From positions 1 through 60,546 of the forward strand of contig SMOI01000201.1 in assembly GCA_008000375.1 (NCBI GenBank): a stretch of DNA of 60,546 nt, in the 5' to 3' direction. The position numbers and the translations under genes are program-made. The notes beneath the pieces were generated by a model. It searched no databases, had not been told where the DNA came from, and saw only the letters and a list, made by a program, of their open reading frames with translations. Positions 9,785-20,511 of this stretch are shown here, piece after piece; the first letter of the stretch is position 1; every line of letters starts with the position of its first letter. The stretch comes from Poteriospumella lacustris (taxonomy: Eukaryota > Sar > Chrysophyceae > Chromulinales > Dinobryaceae).

Positions 9785-11806
9785 TTAGATACTCAGACAG
9801 AGTTGTATACGCCCCATTTCTACCAGACGTCGGACATTGGTGAGGACGACGATCCGTGTTTTCCGTTTGTCCAGCACCGAAAACACGCGGTACACGTGAT
9901 ACTGCACGGCGGGCTGTTGCCGGAGAAACTCCCACTCCCACAACGTGAGTTGGAAGACGTTGTTGTCATCGTACCGACTGCTCTTAACCTCGACGAAGAT
10001 ACGTCCACTGAGCGATCCAGAACTGGTAGCGGGGTCCACAACCAAATCATACGGCGCACGACTGTCTTCCACGTCGTTGAGCCATTGGACACGGTAGGTC
10101 GCTTTGCTGCTGGGGGAGGTCTGTTCCAAGCGACTCTTGAGATATTGATAGACCAAGCACTCTCCAAGGCGTCCGACTTCTTGTGATATGAGAAACTCTT
10201 GGGACGAAGGTCGACCCACATGACCCGTCGCTGTCGTGCCCGACGCTGAGGCCGGTGGCAATGGCGGCACGTGGAGACTCTGCAAAATCTCCTGCAACTG
10301 GTCGTTGGGAATCTCGAGAATCATCGACGCCGCTTCATCTTCAATCGATGTCGGAAGACGACGATGCACGATCGAACGCTTCATTTCCAGTGGAATAAAT
10401 GGATCCACCGACGATGTGTTCGAAGAAGCGTTTGCAGCGGGTTCGCCGGTCGTGTCCATGGCAGCGTCACCGGTTGTTTCGTTGTGGACAGTCGCTTCGA
10501 CAACAACAGTGTCGTCGATACCTTTGCTGTTTTCCATGGGCGCGATGTAGTTCTCTGCATCCTCAGAGAGGATAAATCGCTTGCTGATGTCCCGTTTGCT
10601 GCCGAAGTGCAAGAAGAAATACTCCGTCGCCGCCTCGACGATGGCCGCATGCACGTCCCACGTCTCGGCGTCTTCCTCTGGAACGGTGGCTTTCCTTCGC
10701 TGCTTGGAGGATGCTTTCTCTTTGGCTATCGTCGATGACAAATAGTCTCGAATGGCTGAGAAGGTGGGAGCAAAGGCACTTTTCTGGGCGAAGTGGTCCT
10801 TCATTCGCTGGTGTACGTTCTTCAGGGCCGCGTCTTGGGCGGGCTCCTTGAGACTGAGGCTCTGTACCAACACCTTCTTCTCGACACGTTTCTCGCCTTT
10901 CGATTGCCAGGAGAGAAGGGCCTCTTGTTTCGCTTGTTCTTCCAAATATGTCATCACACTCTCTTGCTGCCACCGCGTCGACGCCGCCGCGACGTCGCGT
11001 AGTCGCGTACAAAGCGTAGGGAACGTATGCGGCTGAATGAACACACCCAGCTCACCCAGATGAGCCACTTGAAAATGCTGGGACAAGAGATGGTGAAATG
11101 CTTCGGCAGAATCGTCGTCCGAATCCAGCATTGGTAGCAATAGCTGCATGCAATCCGACAACGTGACGTCGACGGACGAGGAGGCGTCTGAGGATGGTCG
11201 CCGTATATACGATGACAGATACGGCTGTAGTTGTGGATGCTGATGGAGAGGACCGATGCCAAGGTCATCAAACTGAATGATGATTTGACAACGTCGCTGA
11301 ACTACTGATTTGGGCTGTTGAGCGCCATTGCTTGGCGCCGAGGGTGCGGCGTCGTCTAAATCGATCTCGTTTGGGTCTACGGCTCCACTGGTATCAGGTT
11401 CTTTGCCCAAAGAGGGATCAATGGACATCATGCTGTGAAGATTAAAAGATCTCAAGAAGGCACAAAGGTCCTTTTCCACGTCATGAAGTGCGACGATACT
11501 GTGCTCCAACAGGTAACAATCCAAGAAGACGGACACCTGCTGGTTCAATTTGAGCAGATACTGCAACGCTGGTATTTCGTTTGGATTGATGCCTAACTGT
11601 TCAAATGAAAAGACCGCATAACGTGACAACAAAGTGGACATGACCAAGTGCGACGAGGCGTAGACTCCTTGAGTGGCGGCTTCGTGGACAATCTCAAACA
11701 CCCTGCCATTGATTTCATGTGCAAGGGTTGTACTCATCGTGAAATGTGCCCAAATCAATGATTGATTCTGATTCCTCTCTGTCCGATATCCTAGCATGGA
11801 GTCCAT
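9785..11806 (-). CDS. DUF3883 (NOV C-terminal type) nuclease-like domain protein
   Basis: Single exon, 673 aa. Residues 1-540 are not recognised: mostly helical, with low-complexity Ser/Asp linkers near 140-165 and 430-470. The C-terminal about 130 residues match DUF3883, a restriction-endonuclease-like fold known from plant NO VEIN and bacterial defence proteins: GRLGECLVYQYL with Glu549, PYDLVV with Asp587, FVEVKSS with Glu606 and Lys608, then WEWEFL and a final strand RIQLCLSI. The E...D...ExK spacing agrees with a PD-(D/E)XK active site, so catalysis is plausible but unproven. The start ATG 11806 is the first in frame; a second, MSTTLAHEI, lies 23 codons in. NO VEIN proteins usually carry an ATPase or sacsin-like domain, and none is visible here. 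Confidence 0.65.
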   Translation of the reverse strand: MDSMLGYRTERNQNQSLIWAHFTMSTTLAHEINGRVFEIVHEAATQGVYASSHLVMSTLLSRYAVFSFEQLGINPNEIPALQYLLKLNQQVSVFLDCYLLEHSIVALHDVEKDLCAFLRSFNLHSMMSIDPSLGKEPDTSGAVDPNEIDLDDAAPSAPSNGAQQPKSVVQRRCQIIIQFDDLGIGPLHQHPQLQPYLSSYIRRPSSDASSSVDVTLSDCMQLLLPMLDSDDDSAEAFHHLLSQHFQVAHLGELGVFIQPHTFPTLCTRLRDVAAASTRWQQESVMTYLEEQAKQEALLSWQSKGEKRVEKKVLVQSLSLKEPAQDAALKNVHQRMKDHFAQKSAFAPTFSAIRDYLSSTIAKEKASSKQRRKATVPEEDAETWDVHAAIVEAATEYFFLHFGSKRDISKRFILSEDAENYIAPMENSKGIDDTVVVEATVHNETTGDAAMDTTGEPAANASSNTSSVDPFIPLEMKRSIVHRRLPTSIEDEAASMILEIPNDQLQEILQSLHVPPLPPASASGTTATGHVGRPSSQEFLISQEVGRLGECLVYQYLKSRLEQTSPSSKATYRVQWLNDVEDSRAPYDLVVDPATSSGSLSGRIFVEVKSSRYDDNNVFQLTLWEWEFLRQQPAVQYHVYRVFSVLDKRKTRIVVLTNVRRLVEMGRIQLCLSI

Positions 11807-12110
11807 AAAGCTCCTTTTGTTTCATTGGTCGTCGGTGGATCGATGAATGAAGTGACCAACCGATCGTCGTCATCGTGTTCATTCCTCACCCTCATATCCC
11901 AGTACCCAGACGTTCGCAAAACATGTGTGCAACGTATCTGGGGCTTCTGAGAGAGCGGTGAGAAGTGAGTCAGAGTCACCGCCGACTGCAGCTGCTCTGT
12001 TCTATTCAGGCATCTCACTCGAAGACGACAACAACAGTTACTTTGCAATACCACACCCAAGGAATGGTGGAATGTGCGTTCCAGTCTAAGCTACTTACTC
12101 ATCATTGAAA
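11807..12110. other. Divergent intergenic region
   Basis: About 300 bp between the starts of the DUF3883 gene (minus) and the GUCD1-like gene (plus). It must hold both promoters. I see no TATA box or repeat I would defend. Confidence 0.4.
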
Positions 12111-12980
12111 ATGCTGACCCAAGACATCAACAACAAAGTACTGGACGTGGTGCGCGTGGGCCAACTGTTCCTTCAAAAGTCACCGAAAATTATGGACATT
12201 GCCGTGGTCCTGATGTTAGGAAGACTCGCTTATGAACTTTACAAATATGATCGAAAAAAGAGAAAGGGTGATGTGGATATGCCGGACATTTTTTCGAAGG
12301 CCTACCTCAAAGCCAGAGGGTTTTTGTATATTCATCATGCTCAAGTGAGCGACTGGGACTGTGGTTTAGCGTGTGCATATATGGTCCGACAATGGGCGTT
12401 AGGCGACCAAGTGACCGATTTGATGCACGAAACCTGCCCAGAGAACCAGATAATATCCGTCAGACAGGGGAAACCGCTGTGGACTATCGACATTCTACTG
12501 ACGCTGAATCAGATCGGAGTGGACGCTTCGATGTTCACGTTGTCACGAGGAGTTGAAGCTCATCATTACAATTATGATTGGTACAATGAAACCGTTGACG
12601 AAGATGTGTATCATGTTCGAAAGGCGTTTGATTTGGCCGAAGCGAAGTCGTTGCCAGTGTGCCACGCCAAAATCAGTCTGCTTCAACTGCAACATTCCCT
12701 GAAGGACCCCAGCAAAGTCGTTGCTGTCATACTTATCAACAATATTGGCCTTTACTCTGAGAATAGTTTAATGACCACCGCGGTGTACAAAGGCCATTAC
12801 CTATTGCTTCTTGTCTACGACCCGTCCGATGACACGTTCCTGTTCTTGGACCCCGCCGACTCGGCGAAATACCCCACCATCATGCGAATCTCCTCAAAAT
12901 CGCTGGAAGAAGCCAGAACACATCCAGGCACTGATCAAGACATTATATTTTGTTATCGATCGAACCGATGTTGCCAGTAA
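12111..12980 (+). CDS. GUCD1: GUCD1-like (guanylylate cyclase domain family) protein
   Basis: Single exon, 289 aa. It follows the GUCD1 family: VSDWDCGLACAYMV (81-88 for the core), KPLWTIDILLTLNQIGV, a VAVILINN strand, YKGHYLLLLVYD, and SLEEARTHPGTDQDIIFCY, which parallels EEARTSYGTDEDILF of the human protein. The family's name comes from an old cyclase suggestion; its fold resembles C39/papain-like peptidases. Cys84 and the later GHY histidine could form such a pair, but that is inference. The first 55 residues are extra and include a hydrophobic stretch (29-44) that may anchor the protein in a membrane. I use ATG 12111; the frame begins two codons earlier with TTG. Confidence 0.8.
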   Translation: MLTQDINNKVLDVVRVGQLFLQKSPKIMDIAVVLMLGRLAYELYKYDRKKRKGDVDMPDIFSKAYLKARGFLYIHHAQVSDWDCGLACAYMVRQWALGDQVTDLMHETCPENQIISVRQGKPLWTIDILLTLNQIGVDASMFTLSRGVEAHHYNYDWYNETVDEDVYHVRKAFDLAEAKSLPVCHAKISLLQLQHSLKDPSKVVAVILINNIGLYSENSLMTTAVYKGHYLLLLVYDPSDDTFLFLDPADSAKYPTIMRISSKSLEEARTHPGTDQDIIFCYRSNRCCQ

Positions 12981-13532
12981 TGGCCAATGGGATTCGACTC
13001 GATAGCCGGTCTCAAATACGTTTCCTTTGCACGCCTGTCGCCAATGATACTTGTTATACTTTTTTCCCTGAGCCAATCCAGCTCTATTTTTCCCCCGTTG
13101 ACTAATCTCTCTTTAAACGTATATTCTGCTCTGTACATTTGTGTAAACTACGCCATCGCCAAATCATTTCTACCACGGACTCCTTTATTTTTTTGCCAGT
13201 TTCCGTAGTTTCAGTGGGATAGATGTCGGGTTTTCCGGAACGTCCGTCGGATTGTCGCTGAACGCGCAAAGATCGCATCGCCACAGGGCGGCAGCTTTGC
13301 GAACGCAAAAGAGACCAAAGAGCGATAGCTTTCTTCTCGTGTATAGACGCTGGCTGAGATTGGTTGAACGAAGTCGTGTAGTTCAGATTGTTGTTTTCTT
13401 GGGGATCATTGTTCAAACGAGTAAGAAAAAATGTCAGGACCTCCAACGAAGGTATAGCGTGTTTGTTGCTTTGACGCCGTCTTTGGATCTGTGCATGAAT
13501 ATTTGGATGTGATATCATTGCTATTGTAGGGA
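12981..13532. other. Intergenic region before ARPC2
   Basis: Holds the GUCD1-like 3' flank, with TGTACATT at 13132, and the ARPC2 upstream region. A TTGTAG just before the ARPC2 ATG may be the 3' end of a 5'-UTR intron. No gene seen. Confidence 0.4.
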
Positions 13533-14639
13533 ATGATTTTGCTGGAAGCGCGCAGCGCTATTCTGTACGAACAGCTTCGTTCAAGAATTGTGGGGTAAGT
13601 CTTTCTCTTTGATTCTCGTGATTGGGCGGGCTCTCTTAACACCTACACATTCGGTTCTCTGGTTGCAGTGACAAGCGCGACCCTTGTGAAATCAGCTTTT
13701 ACGACTTCGATGGTAAATTAATTTGTGGTCTGTGGCGCTTTACACATTCCCGACTTACGTCTGTACCCGTTGTTCATCAGATGTCGGAATTCGCATCGTC
13801 TGCCAAGAGAGCTCTCCGAACGTTGTCGGCGTTCACTTGAACATCCGCAACATTGCGGAGTTGAAGAGGTAAGATCGAATAACTTGGATACACTTGCATA
13901 GTTTTGGCTAATAATCTGTCTGTTCCATTCCAACAGAATGGGTGCCCAGGAAGTGATCGACCGTCTGTACCCTGGTATGGAGACCACTCCTGCTGATGGA
14001 TACAACTTCGCCATTAGCTTCGACTGCGACGCCGTCGCTGACAAGGAAAAGTTCTTGGATAACGTTGCTGAAATCCGAAAGAATATTCTTGGAGGTCCGC
14101 TCGACAAGGCCTTCGGTTTGCTCCTCGCCAAGCAATCAGCAAATATGGCCCCAATGGTGGTCAACAACCGACCTGATGAGCCCATGTTCGTGGTCGAGAA
14201 CGGTGGCAAGATCATTGTTATTTTCGCGGTGGATTTCTCTGACGAGACGGACCGAACACTGGCAAAGGTGTTTTTGCAAGAGTTCGAAGAAGTGCAACGA
14301 ATGTACGTTCGTAATGCGCCTCCGTGCCTCTATTCACCTGCCGGCAACCCTCCTGGCGAGCTTTCTCGTGTGACCTACACGCCGAAGAGTACCCTGGCAG
14401 GCTTTTTGTCCTTCTCTGTCGAAGAGAGACACATCACTGGCCCCGGAAAAAACAATGCTATCGCACTTCTCACCAGCTTCCGCAACTATCTTCACTACCA
14501 CATCAAGTCTTCCAAGACCTATCTGCACATGAGAATGCGTAAGAAGGTTGCCGCTTGGATGCTTGTCCTCAATCGTGCCAAGCCAGAAATCGAAACAGAA
14601 AAGAAGACCGTTTCTGGCAAGACCTTCGTCATGAAATAA
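13533..14639 (+). CDS. ARPC2: Arp2/3 complex subunit 2 (p34-Arc)
   Basis: ARPC2 and ARPC4 form the core of the Arp2/3 complex, which nucleates branched actin filaments. Four exons, 13533-13594, 13669-13712, 13781-13868 and 13937-14639, sum to 897 nt (298 aa; human 300). The N-terminus MILLEARSAILYEQL parallels MILLEVNNRIIEETL. Later landmarks are VFLQEFEE, NNAIALLTSFRNYLHYHIKSSKTYLHMRMR, VLNRAKPE and the ending SGKTFVMK, all matching the family. The introns are 69-74 nt with phases 2, 1 and 2. The stop codon overlaps an AATAAA (14635-14640), and TGTACATT follows at 14643, so the 3' UTR may be very short. Confidence 0.93.
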
Positions 14640-15175
14640 ATTTGTACATTAGAGTGTTAGTTGGGCTCCCGTAAACGATATTATACTCATAACTACCCAT
14701 CATATTTAAAGGACAACCTACCCATTCTATACTTCCATCACTGCTTCGCGTTAGCACACGTAGGTACCCGCCCGGCGCCTGTTCTCGCTTGATCAAATCG
14801 GTCTACGTACATTAGTACACTGTATATTCAAAGATATATATAGGCCACGTCGTCAGACATTATGAACGTGTCGGTTTCACTATTTTCGCAACAGCAGCGG
14901 CGATGCGTCTCTCGTCTCTCGTCTCTTCCGCGTGCACTTCACTCCACCGATTTTCGTCAGTTGCTCTTCTCTCTTCTTCTTCCACATACTATTACTGCAC
15001 AGTAGCTCACGTGCACTACCTCGCCTCATTTCCCAAATCAACACCTTCTCTGTTTCGTATGGAGAGTCACTGAAAGGATTTTGGTTCTCGGTGGTCTACA
15101 ATTCAATTGCATGTTTTTCGGTCGAATCATCAACTCGCCTGGTCAAATTGACAATCGCAGCCTATCGAACCAATC
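14640..15175. other. Intergenic region before the FUSC gene
   Basis: AT-rich ARPC2 3' flank changing into a pyrimidine-rich stretch (about 14905-15000, many TCTCTC and CTTCTT runs) upstream of the FUSC start. Short reading frames here look like chance. No gene supported. Confidence 0.4.
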
Positions 15176-18100
15176 ATGCAACCAGTTTGGGATGCGTACA
15201 GCGCTGTCATCCCTCGAAGTGAAGGGTGGAGGCATGATTGGAGTTTCCGCACGTGTGTCTCCACCGCTGTTGTGACATTCATCTTTCTCTACGAACCTGC
15301 CAGCAAAGGTTTACTTGACCACGTATTTCCTCCATTTTGCGCCTTCGCCACAGTTGCTGTGAAAGATGTCACCGTTGGAGCTACGGTGGTCAATGCATGG
15401 ACTTGTGTCTGGGGTTCGTTCATCAGTTGCGTCATCTCTACGGTCATATTGAAAATCGTGGAGCCGCAAGTGCTCCATTGGAACCATAGTGATAGCATGG
15501 GCATCTTGCTTCTGCTGCTGTTTATTTCCTCGTTCCTCATGCAATACCTGGAGATTCAGCCCATGGGCAAGAAGATGGGTGTGAGTTTTCTGCCGCTGGT
15601 CATTTTGCAGATGAACAACCCCACGGTCCACCACCAGGAGTTCATCTGGAAGGTGCTCGTCAGTGTCGCCTTTGGCAGTGCCATTGCCCTGATTGGTACC
15701 ATTCTTCCGTTTCCTCCTCGTATGGCGGGCACAGAAGTACGGCAGCGGTTGAATTACTTCACGACGACCATTTCGTCGCTGATGAAAAACGCGACGTACA
15801 GTTGGCTCATTCAACCGATTCGCGCGGTCGATCAACGGCATCCACCGTTCCCCTGGTTTGCTGGGTCGACCCGGCGGTTGTCAAATGCCTCATCGGCGTA
15901 CAGCTCGGCCTCGTCGCCGTATCGACAGTTGAAGTTCACGCGATGGCGGAAAGTCCGCCTCCTCGTCAACGCCCTCGTCGCCTTCAAACGCGCGAAGCAC
16001 TACCAATTGGGGTGGATTCATCGCTCGCATCACCGTGCGAAGGACCTCTACACCCGCGTCGAAATCATCAAGTTTCTGCAGGAGGAACTCGAAGTCCTCG
16101 TCAAACGAAACGTCGAGGCGCGTTTCGGCCCGAACCGTTCGGCGTCGATTCGTCTCTTTGGTCGTTTCGTGGCCCTGACGCGTAGTTTCCTCACGATTCT
16201 CTTGCAGCTCGAGAAACAAGTCCAAGACCTCGAGACGCAGTCCATCCATTACCCCATCTACCGCTGCTTCTTCTTGTCGCCGAGTTTCCGTCGGCGGTAC
16301 ACGGCGCTCGTCAGTGCGATCTGCACGGGCTACACGCAGCTGCACCACGTGTTCATCCTCCACAATTTCCGTCACGACGAACGCCTCGTCATCGACGCGA
16401 TCATGGCGATGCACGCCATCGTCGAGACGAAGGACCTCTTCAACCGCGAGTACTTCAAACTGCGCAAGTCCGTCTACTACAACCTCAACACCACCACGAT
16501 GCCCACCTTCGGCACCTCCACCCTCGCGCGGAACCGCCACAACGTCTTCTCCGAAGTCGTCGAAGTCCCCGATACGCCCTCGTTCGCCGAGCCACAGCCG
16601 TTGGTCTCCGAGGTGCTGTTCAACATGAACACGGTCATCTTCCTGCTCGAGGAGGCCGCCGACATGTTGCTCTTGTTCTGGAACGACGAAGACCTCGACG
16701 ACGCCGATGCCATCGCGCGCTATTTGAAGGACAACGCCGCCAGTGTCCTCGCGGCGGATGCCGCCGCCGCCGCCGCCGCTGCGGAGGTGGCCGACAGAGC
16801 TGCCACTGCCGCAGCGACAACGGCGGCGACGACGGCAGCGTCGCTGGGGTCGCCGCCGCTGACGCCGGGGTCGCCGCCGCGGTCGCATCGTCTCAGCGCG
16901 CGTCTGTCGGCGAAGTCGCTGCAGCCGTTTCAACGCCCCGTCTGGAAGCCGCGGCCGAAGGGCGTCAATCGCTTCTTGTCGCTGCGCAAGTGGTGGGCGG
17001 TGCTGAAGAAGGCCTCGGTCGGCGTGTGGAACGACCTCTTCCCCGCCCAGCGACACCTCTGGTGCCTCGGCGTCACCTACGACGACAGCGGCAACAGCGA
17101 CGGGCCACTCGCGCCCACCGCCGGCAGCGGCAATGGCAGCGGTAGCGGTAGTGGTGGCGGTGGTTGGTACGCGACTCTGACGCGGCTGTGGCGCGCCACG
17201 GGCCTCGGCCGGTGGCACGTGCGTTGGCAATGGACCGCCGCCATCGAAGAGCGACTGAAGAGCGCCTTCACCGTCGCCGTCGCCATGACCATGGCGGGCG
17301 CCTTCGGCATCTACGCGGATCGTCCGCAGACGGTGATGACGTCGTTCACCATCGCGTACCTCGCGGGCGGCAGCGTCTCGGGCGTCAACATCATGGCCTG
17401 TCTCAACCGCGCCGCCGGCACCGTCATCGCCTGCGTCTACGCCGTCACCGTCGTCTACGTCATGGAGCTCTCCTCGATGCAGCGGGCCCCGGGCATCGCG
17501 CGGCTCTTCGTCGCCTGCGCCATCGTCGGGTTCCAGTACCCGGCGACGTACATTCGCTCGTTCCCGCTGTACAGCTACACCGGCACCTGCGCGGGCTTCA
17601 CGGTGGCGCTGCTGCTCATCGAGTACTTCGACCAGTCGGAGTTCACGGTGACGATCGCGGTGAACCGCATCATCGACACGTTCATCGCCGTGTTCATCTA
17701 CCTCGTCGTGGAGCTGGGCTTCTTCGCGCAGATGTCGGAGGCGACGCTCTTGGCGATTCTGACGAAGGTCGTCGCCGGCATCGACCAGCGCTTCTCGCGG
17801 ATCTATTCGCACATCGTGCCCCCCGCCACGTCCACGTCCACGGCGGCGACGTCGCGGTCGCCCATCGCCACCGGTGGCGGTGGCGGTGGCCCCGCCGCAT
17901 CGTCGCTGCCGTCGCCGCCGACGCCACCGTCGTCGTCGCGTCTCGAGGAGGTGCGCAAGCTGCTCGAGCTCGAGACGATGCAGAGTCTGCTGCAGCGGGA
18001 ACGCGACCTGCTGCCGTTCTACAAGTCCGAGCCGCGCATCACCTCGGCGCCCGCGCTGCCCGATCGCCTGTTGCAGGAGGCGCTGCACTGGCAGGAGCAG

Positions 18101-20155
18101 GCGATGATGAGTCTGCAGATGATGATGTGGGTGGTGCGCTCCTGCGACGACGACCGCCTGCACCGCCAGGAGCACCGCCTCGCCGAGATCACGACGGTGC
18201 TGACGCAGGTGCCCGACGCGATCACCGGCTCGTCGCTGCAGAAGACGCAGCTGAAACTGGTCAACCCGCTCGTCCTCGAGCGGCGCCGGTCGTTGTCGAT
18301 GCGCGTGCCCGGCACCGGTGGCGGTGGCGGCGTTGATGGTGGTGGCGGGGTCAGTGCGACGGTGGCAGCCACCGCCGCCGCCGCGGGGGAGGACACGGCG
18401 GAGGCGATGCTGCTGCCGCTAGAGACGCAGTACCGCGAGGTGGAGGTGTACATCTCGCGCGCGCTGTCGTTCCTGTCGCTGTCCATTCAGCAGCTGCGCC
18501 ACCGGCCGCGCAACGTCTACCGCTACCCCTCGGGCGACCGGCCGCCGCCGCCGCCGCCCAGCGACACGGCACCGGCGACGGTCACCGCGACGCTGCTCGC
18601 GACGGCGACGGCGCTCGCGCAGCGGTGTCGCGCGTGTCTCGCGGCCCTGCGACCCCACGCGCCGCCGCCGCAGCCGCAGCCGGTGCGACGCGAAAGCTAC
18701 GGCGACGGTGGCGACGGCGCCGGCGGCGGCGACATCGAAGCGGCGTCGTTGGGTGACGACTCGGCGCAGCGTCGCCTGCGTCGCGGCGAAGTCGCCGTAG
18801 GCGGCGGCCTCGTGGTCAACGGCCGCGACGAGACGATCGTGTCGCTCGACCCGGTGAGCCAGCTGCGCCGCATCCACCAGGCGCGCAACGTCGACATGAT
18901 CCGCGCGCAGCAGCGACAGCAACACGCCGCCTTCGCGCGGACGCGGCATCGCGCTCGGTCGCGGGTCCGCGCCGCCGACACGTCGAACCTCGCGACACCG
19001 CCGCCACCGCCGCCGCCGCCGCTGCGACCGCTGCAGCCGCCGCCGCCGGTGGCTGCCGCGACGGTCCACGGCACCGTCGACACCTCCGCCGCTGCCACCG
19101 CCGCTGAGGACGACGGTAGCAGCCGCGACGCGAGCGACAAAACCGCCGCCGCCGCCGCCACCGACGGCGACGGCGACGGCGACGCGGAGCTGGCGCCGTC
19201 GTTCGGCGCGGCGACCAAACTGCGCCACCCGGTCGCCGTCACCGTCGCCGTCAGCGCCAGTGACGGTGACGCGGCGGCCACCGACGCGGCGGTGCCCAGC
19301 GGCGGCGGCGTCGGTCGCGATCGGCACCGATCGACGTCGTCGGCGGCGTCGTCGCGGTCCGCGTCGCCGCGGTCGTCGCGGTCGTCGCTGGACGACGCCT
19401 CGTCGCGCTGCGGCGGTGGCGGTGGCGGCGGCGGTCGGCGCCGTCGCGGCTCGTCGCTCGACCGCATCGCCGCCGCCGCAGAGGACGAGGACGAGGCGGA
19501 GCAGCTGGCGTACGTGTTCTTCGCGGAGGTGGAGAGCCACGAGGTCGAGTGTCTCTTCGGCTCGTACCAGCAGCTGCTCGAGAACATCCAGGCGCGCATC
19601 GTCGAGCACGAGGTGCTGGCCGCGCGCGAGGACGTCGTCGTGCTCGGCCACGAGAAGAAACCGCCGCCGTCTGACGCCGCCAGAGACCCACCACCGCCCC
19701 ACGCGGCAGCGGCGGTGGCGCCGCCGCATCACCCGACGCTGCACACGGCGCACAGCAGCGCGAGTCTGCGTCTCCCGCCGCCGTCCTACGGCGACTCGCG
19801 CTTCACCCCCGCGCACCACGAGCCACCGTCGTTGTCGCATCGGTTTCTGCACCTGGCGCCGCTGTTGCCGCCCGCGTCGCCGCGTCGCCTTGGCCCCAGC
19901 AGCGGCGGCGGTGGTGACCGTCAGCCGCCGCCACCGCCACCGCCGCCACCGCCGCATCGACCCACCGCGCCCCCGACGACGACGCGTCACGCGGTGCTGC
20001 GCATCGCGTCGAACAAAGAGATCAAAGTCGTCAACGCGCTGCTCAACAGCACCCGCGACCTGCTGCAGGCGCTGCGGTCGCTGTCGCGCGTCATCAGTCG
20101 GCTGCAGGCGCACCGCGACATTCGCTGGACGCAGGACGCCCTCAAACTCGCCTGA
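15176..20155 (+). CDS. Two-module FUSC/aromatic acid exporter-like membrane protein
   Basis: One uninterrupted frame of 1659 codons. Residues about 20-180 contain five to six hydrophobic segments (VSTAVVTFIFLYEP, FCAFATVAVKDVTVGATV, CVISTVILKIV, ILLLLLFISSFLM, VSVAFGSAIALIGTI). A hydrophilic region (about 185-685) rich in basic helices follows. A second membrane module lies at about 690-870 (AFTVAVAMTMAGAFGIYADRP onward). This two-half layout is that of the FUSC superfamily, which includes bacterial aromatic acid exporters, fungal Brefeldin-A-resistance-like proteins and plant ALMT. The substrate cannot be read from the sequence. The 790-residue tail is Ala/Pro/Gly/Asp-rich low complexity. 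GC content climbs along the gene from ordinary to extreme, so the tail may owe its composition to local base bias. It ends in a helical segment, LLQALRSLSRVISRLQAH. Confidence 0.7.
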   Translation: MQPVWDAYSAVIPRSEGWRHDWSFRTCVSTAVVTFIFLYEPASKGLLDHVFPPFCAFATVAVKDVTVGATVVNAWTCVWGSFISCVISTVILKIVEPQVLHWNHSDSMGILLLLLFISSFLMQYLEIQPMGKKMGVSFLPLVILQMNNPTVHHQEFIWKVLVSVAFGSAIALIGTILPFPPRMAGTEVRQRLNYFTTTISSLMKNATYSWLIQPIRAVDQRHPPFPWFAGSTRRLSNASSAYSSASSPYRQLKFTRWRKVRLLVNALVAFKRAKHYQLGWIHRSHHRAKDLYTRVEIIKFLQEELEVLVKRNVEARFGPNRSASIRLFGRFVALTRSFLTILLQLEKQVQDLETQSIHYPIYRCFFLSPSFRRRYTALVSAICTGYTQLHHVFILHNFRHDERLVIDAIMAMHAIVETKDLFNREYFKLRKSVYYNLNTTTMPTFGTSTLARNRHNVFSEVVEVPDTPSFAEPQPLVSEVLFNMNTVIFLLEEAADMLLLFWNDEDLDDADAIARYLKDNAASVLAADAAAAAAAAEVADRAATAAATTAATTAASLGSPPLTPGSPPRSHRLSARLSAKSLQPFQRPVWKPRPKGVNRFLSLRKWWAVLKKASVGVWNDLFPAQRHLWCLGVTYDDSGNSDGPLAPTAGSGNGSGSGSGGGGWYATLTRLWRATGLGRWHVRWQWTAAIEERLKSAFTVAVAMTMAGAFGIYADRPQTVMTSFTIAYLAGGSVSGVNIMACLNRAAGTVIACVYAVTVVYVMELSSMQRAPGIARLFVACAIVGFQYPATYIRSFPLYSYTGTCAGFTVALLLIEYFDQSEFTVTIAVNRIIDTFIAVFIYLVVELGFFAQMSEATLLAILTKVVAGIDQRFSRIYSHIVPPATSTSTAATSRSPIATGGGGGGPAASSLPSPPTPPSSSRLEEVRKLLELETMQSLLQRERDLLPFYKSEPRITSAPALPDRLLQEALHWQEQAMMSLQMMMWVVRSCDDDRLHRQEHRLAEITTVLTQVPDAITGSSLQKTQLKLVNPLVLERRRSLSMRVPGTGGGGGVDGGGGVSATVAATAAAAGEDTAEAMLLPLETQYREVEVYISRALSFLSLSIQQLRHRPRNVYRYPSGDRPPPPPPSDTAPATVTATLLATATALAQRCRACLAALRPHAPPPQPQPVRRESYGDGGDGAGGGDIEAASLGDDSAQRRLRRGEVAVGGGLVVNGRDETIVSLDPVSQLRRIHQARNVDMIRAQQRQQHAAFARTRHRARSRVRAADTSNLATPPPPPPPPLRPLQPPPPVAAATVHGTVDTSAAATAAEDDGSSRDASDKTAAAAATDGDGDGDAELAPSFGAATKLRHPVAVTVAVSASDGDAAATDAAVPSGGGVGRDRHRSTSSAASSRSASPRSSRSSLDDASSRCGGGGGGGGRRRRGSSLDRIAAAAEDEDEAEQLAYVFFAEVESHEVECLFGSYQQLLENIQARIVEHEVLAAREDVVVLGHEKKPPPSDAARDPPPPHAAAAVAPPHHPTLHTAHSSASLRLPPPSYGDSRFTPAHHEPPSLSHRFLHLAPLLPPASPRRLGPSSGGGGDRQPPPPPPPPPPHRPTAPPTTTRHAVLRIASNKEIKVVNALLNSTRDLLQALRSLSRVISRLQAHRDIRWTQDALKLA

Positions 20156-20177
20156 GCCCCGCCCCTGTCCCTTCCTC

Positions 20178-20185
20178 TGTACATA
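20178..20185 (+). promoter_or_regulatory. TGTACATA element downstream of the FUSC gene
   Basis: Same octamer as after CNOT11, 23 nt after the stop codon, in an otherwise GC-rich surround where it stands out. Confidence 0.35.
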
Positions 20186-20511
20186 CGCCCCCTCAACAAC
20201 CCCTGCCCCTCGCCCAGTTAGTTCTCTGTTACCGGCGGCGGCGCGCCCGTACGGCGCTGCGCCACGCTTCACGCTCTTCGCCTTCGCCGGCGCGTTTCGC
20301 TTATTCGCGACCAGTTACCGCTGCCCCTTTCGCCTGTGTAACCAGCCGACCTCACCGCCGTCCTCTCTCCTCTCTCTACCTCTACCTCTACCTACCCGTG
20401 TGTCTGTCTGTGTCTCCGTGTGTCTTCGTGTGTGTCTCGGTGTGTCGCTGGTGGCGGTGAGCGGTGTCGCTGGTCAACGGAGGTTTACAGGCCGCCTGCT
20501 ACCGCGACGGG

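Noticed and set aside
15890-20272. Very long minus-strand open frames (761 and 617 codons) opposite the FUSC gene
   Set aside because: They are Arg/His/Gly low-complexity translations of the complement of a GC-rich gene in which stop codons are rare. No domain, no plausible start and no splice pattern. The plus-strand frame has the membrane domains.
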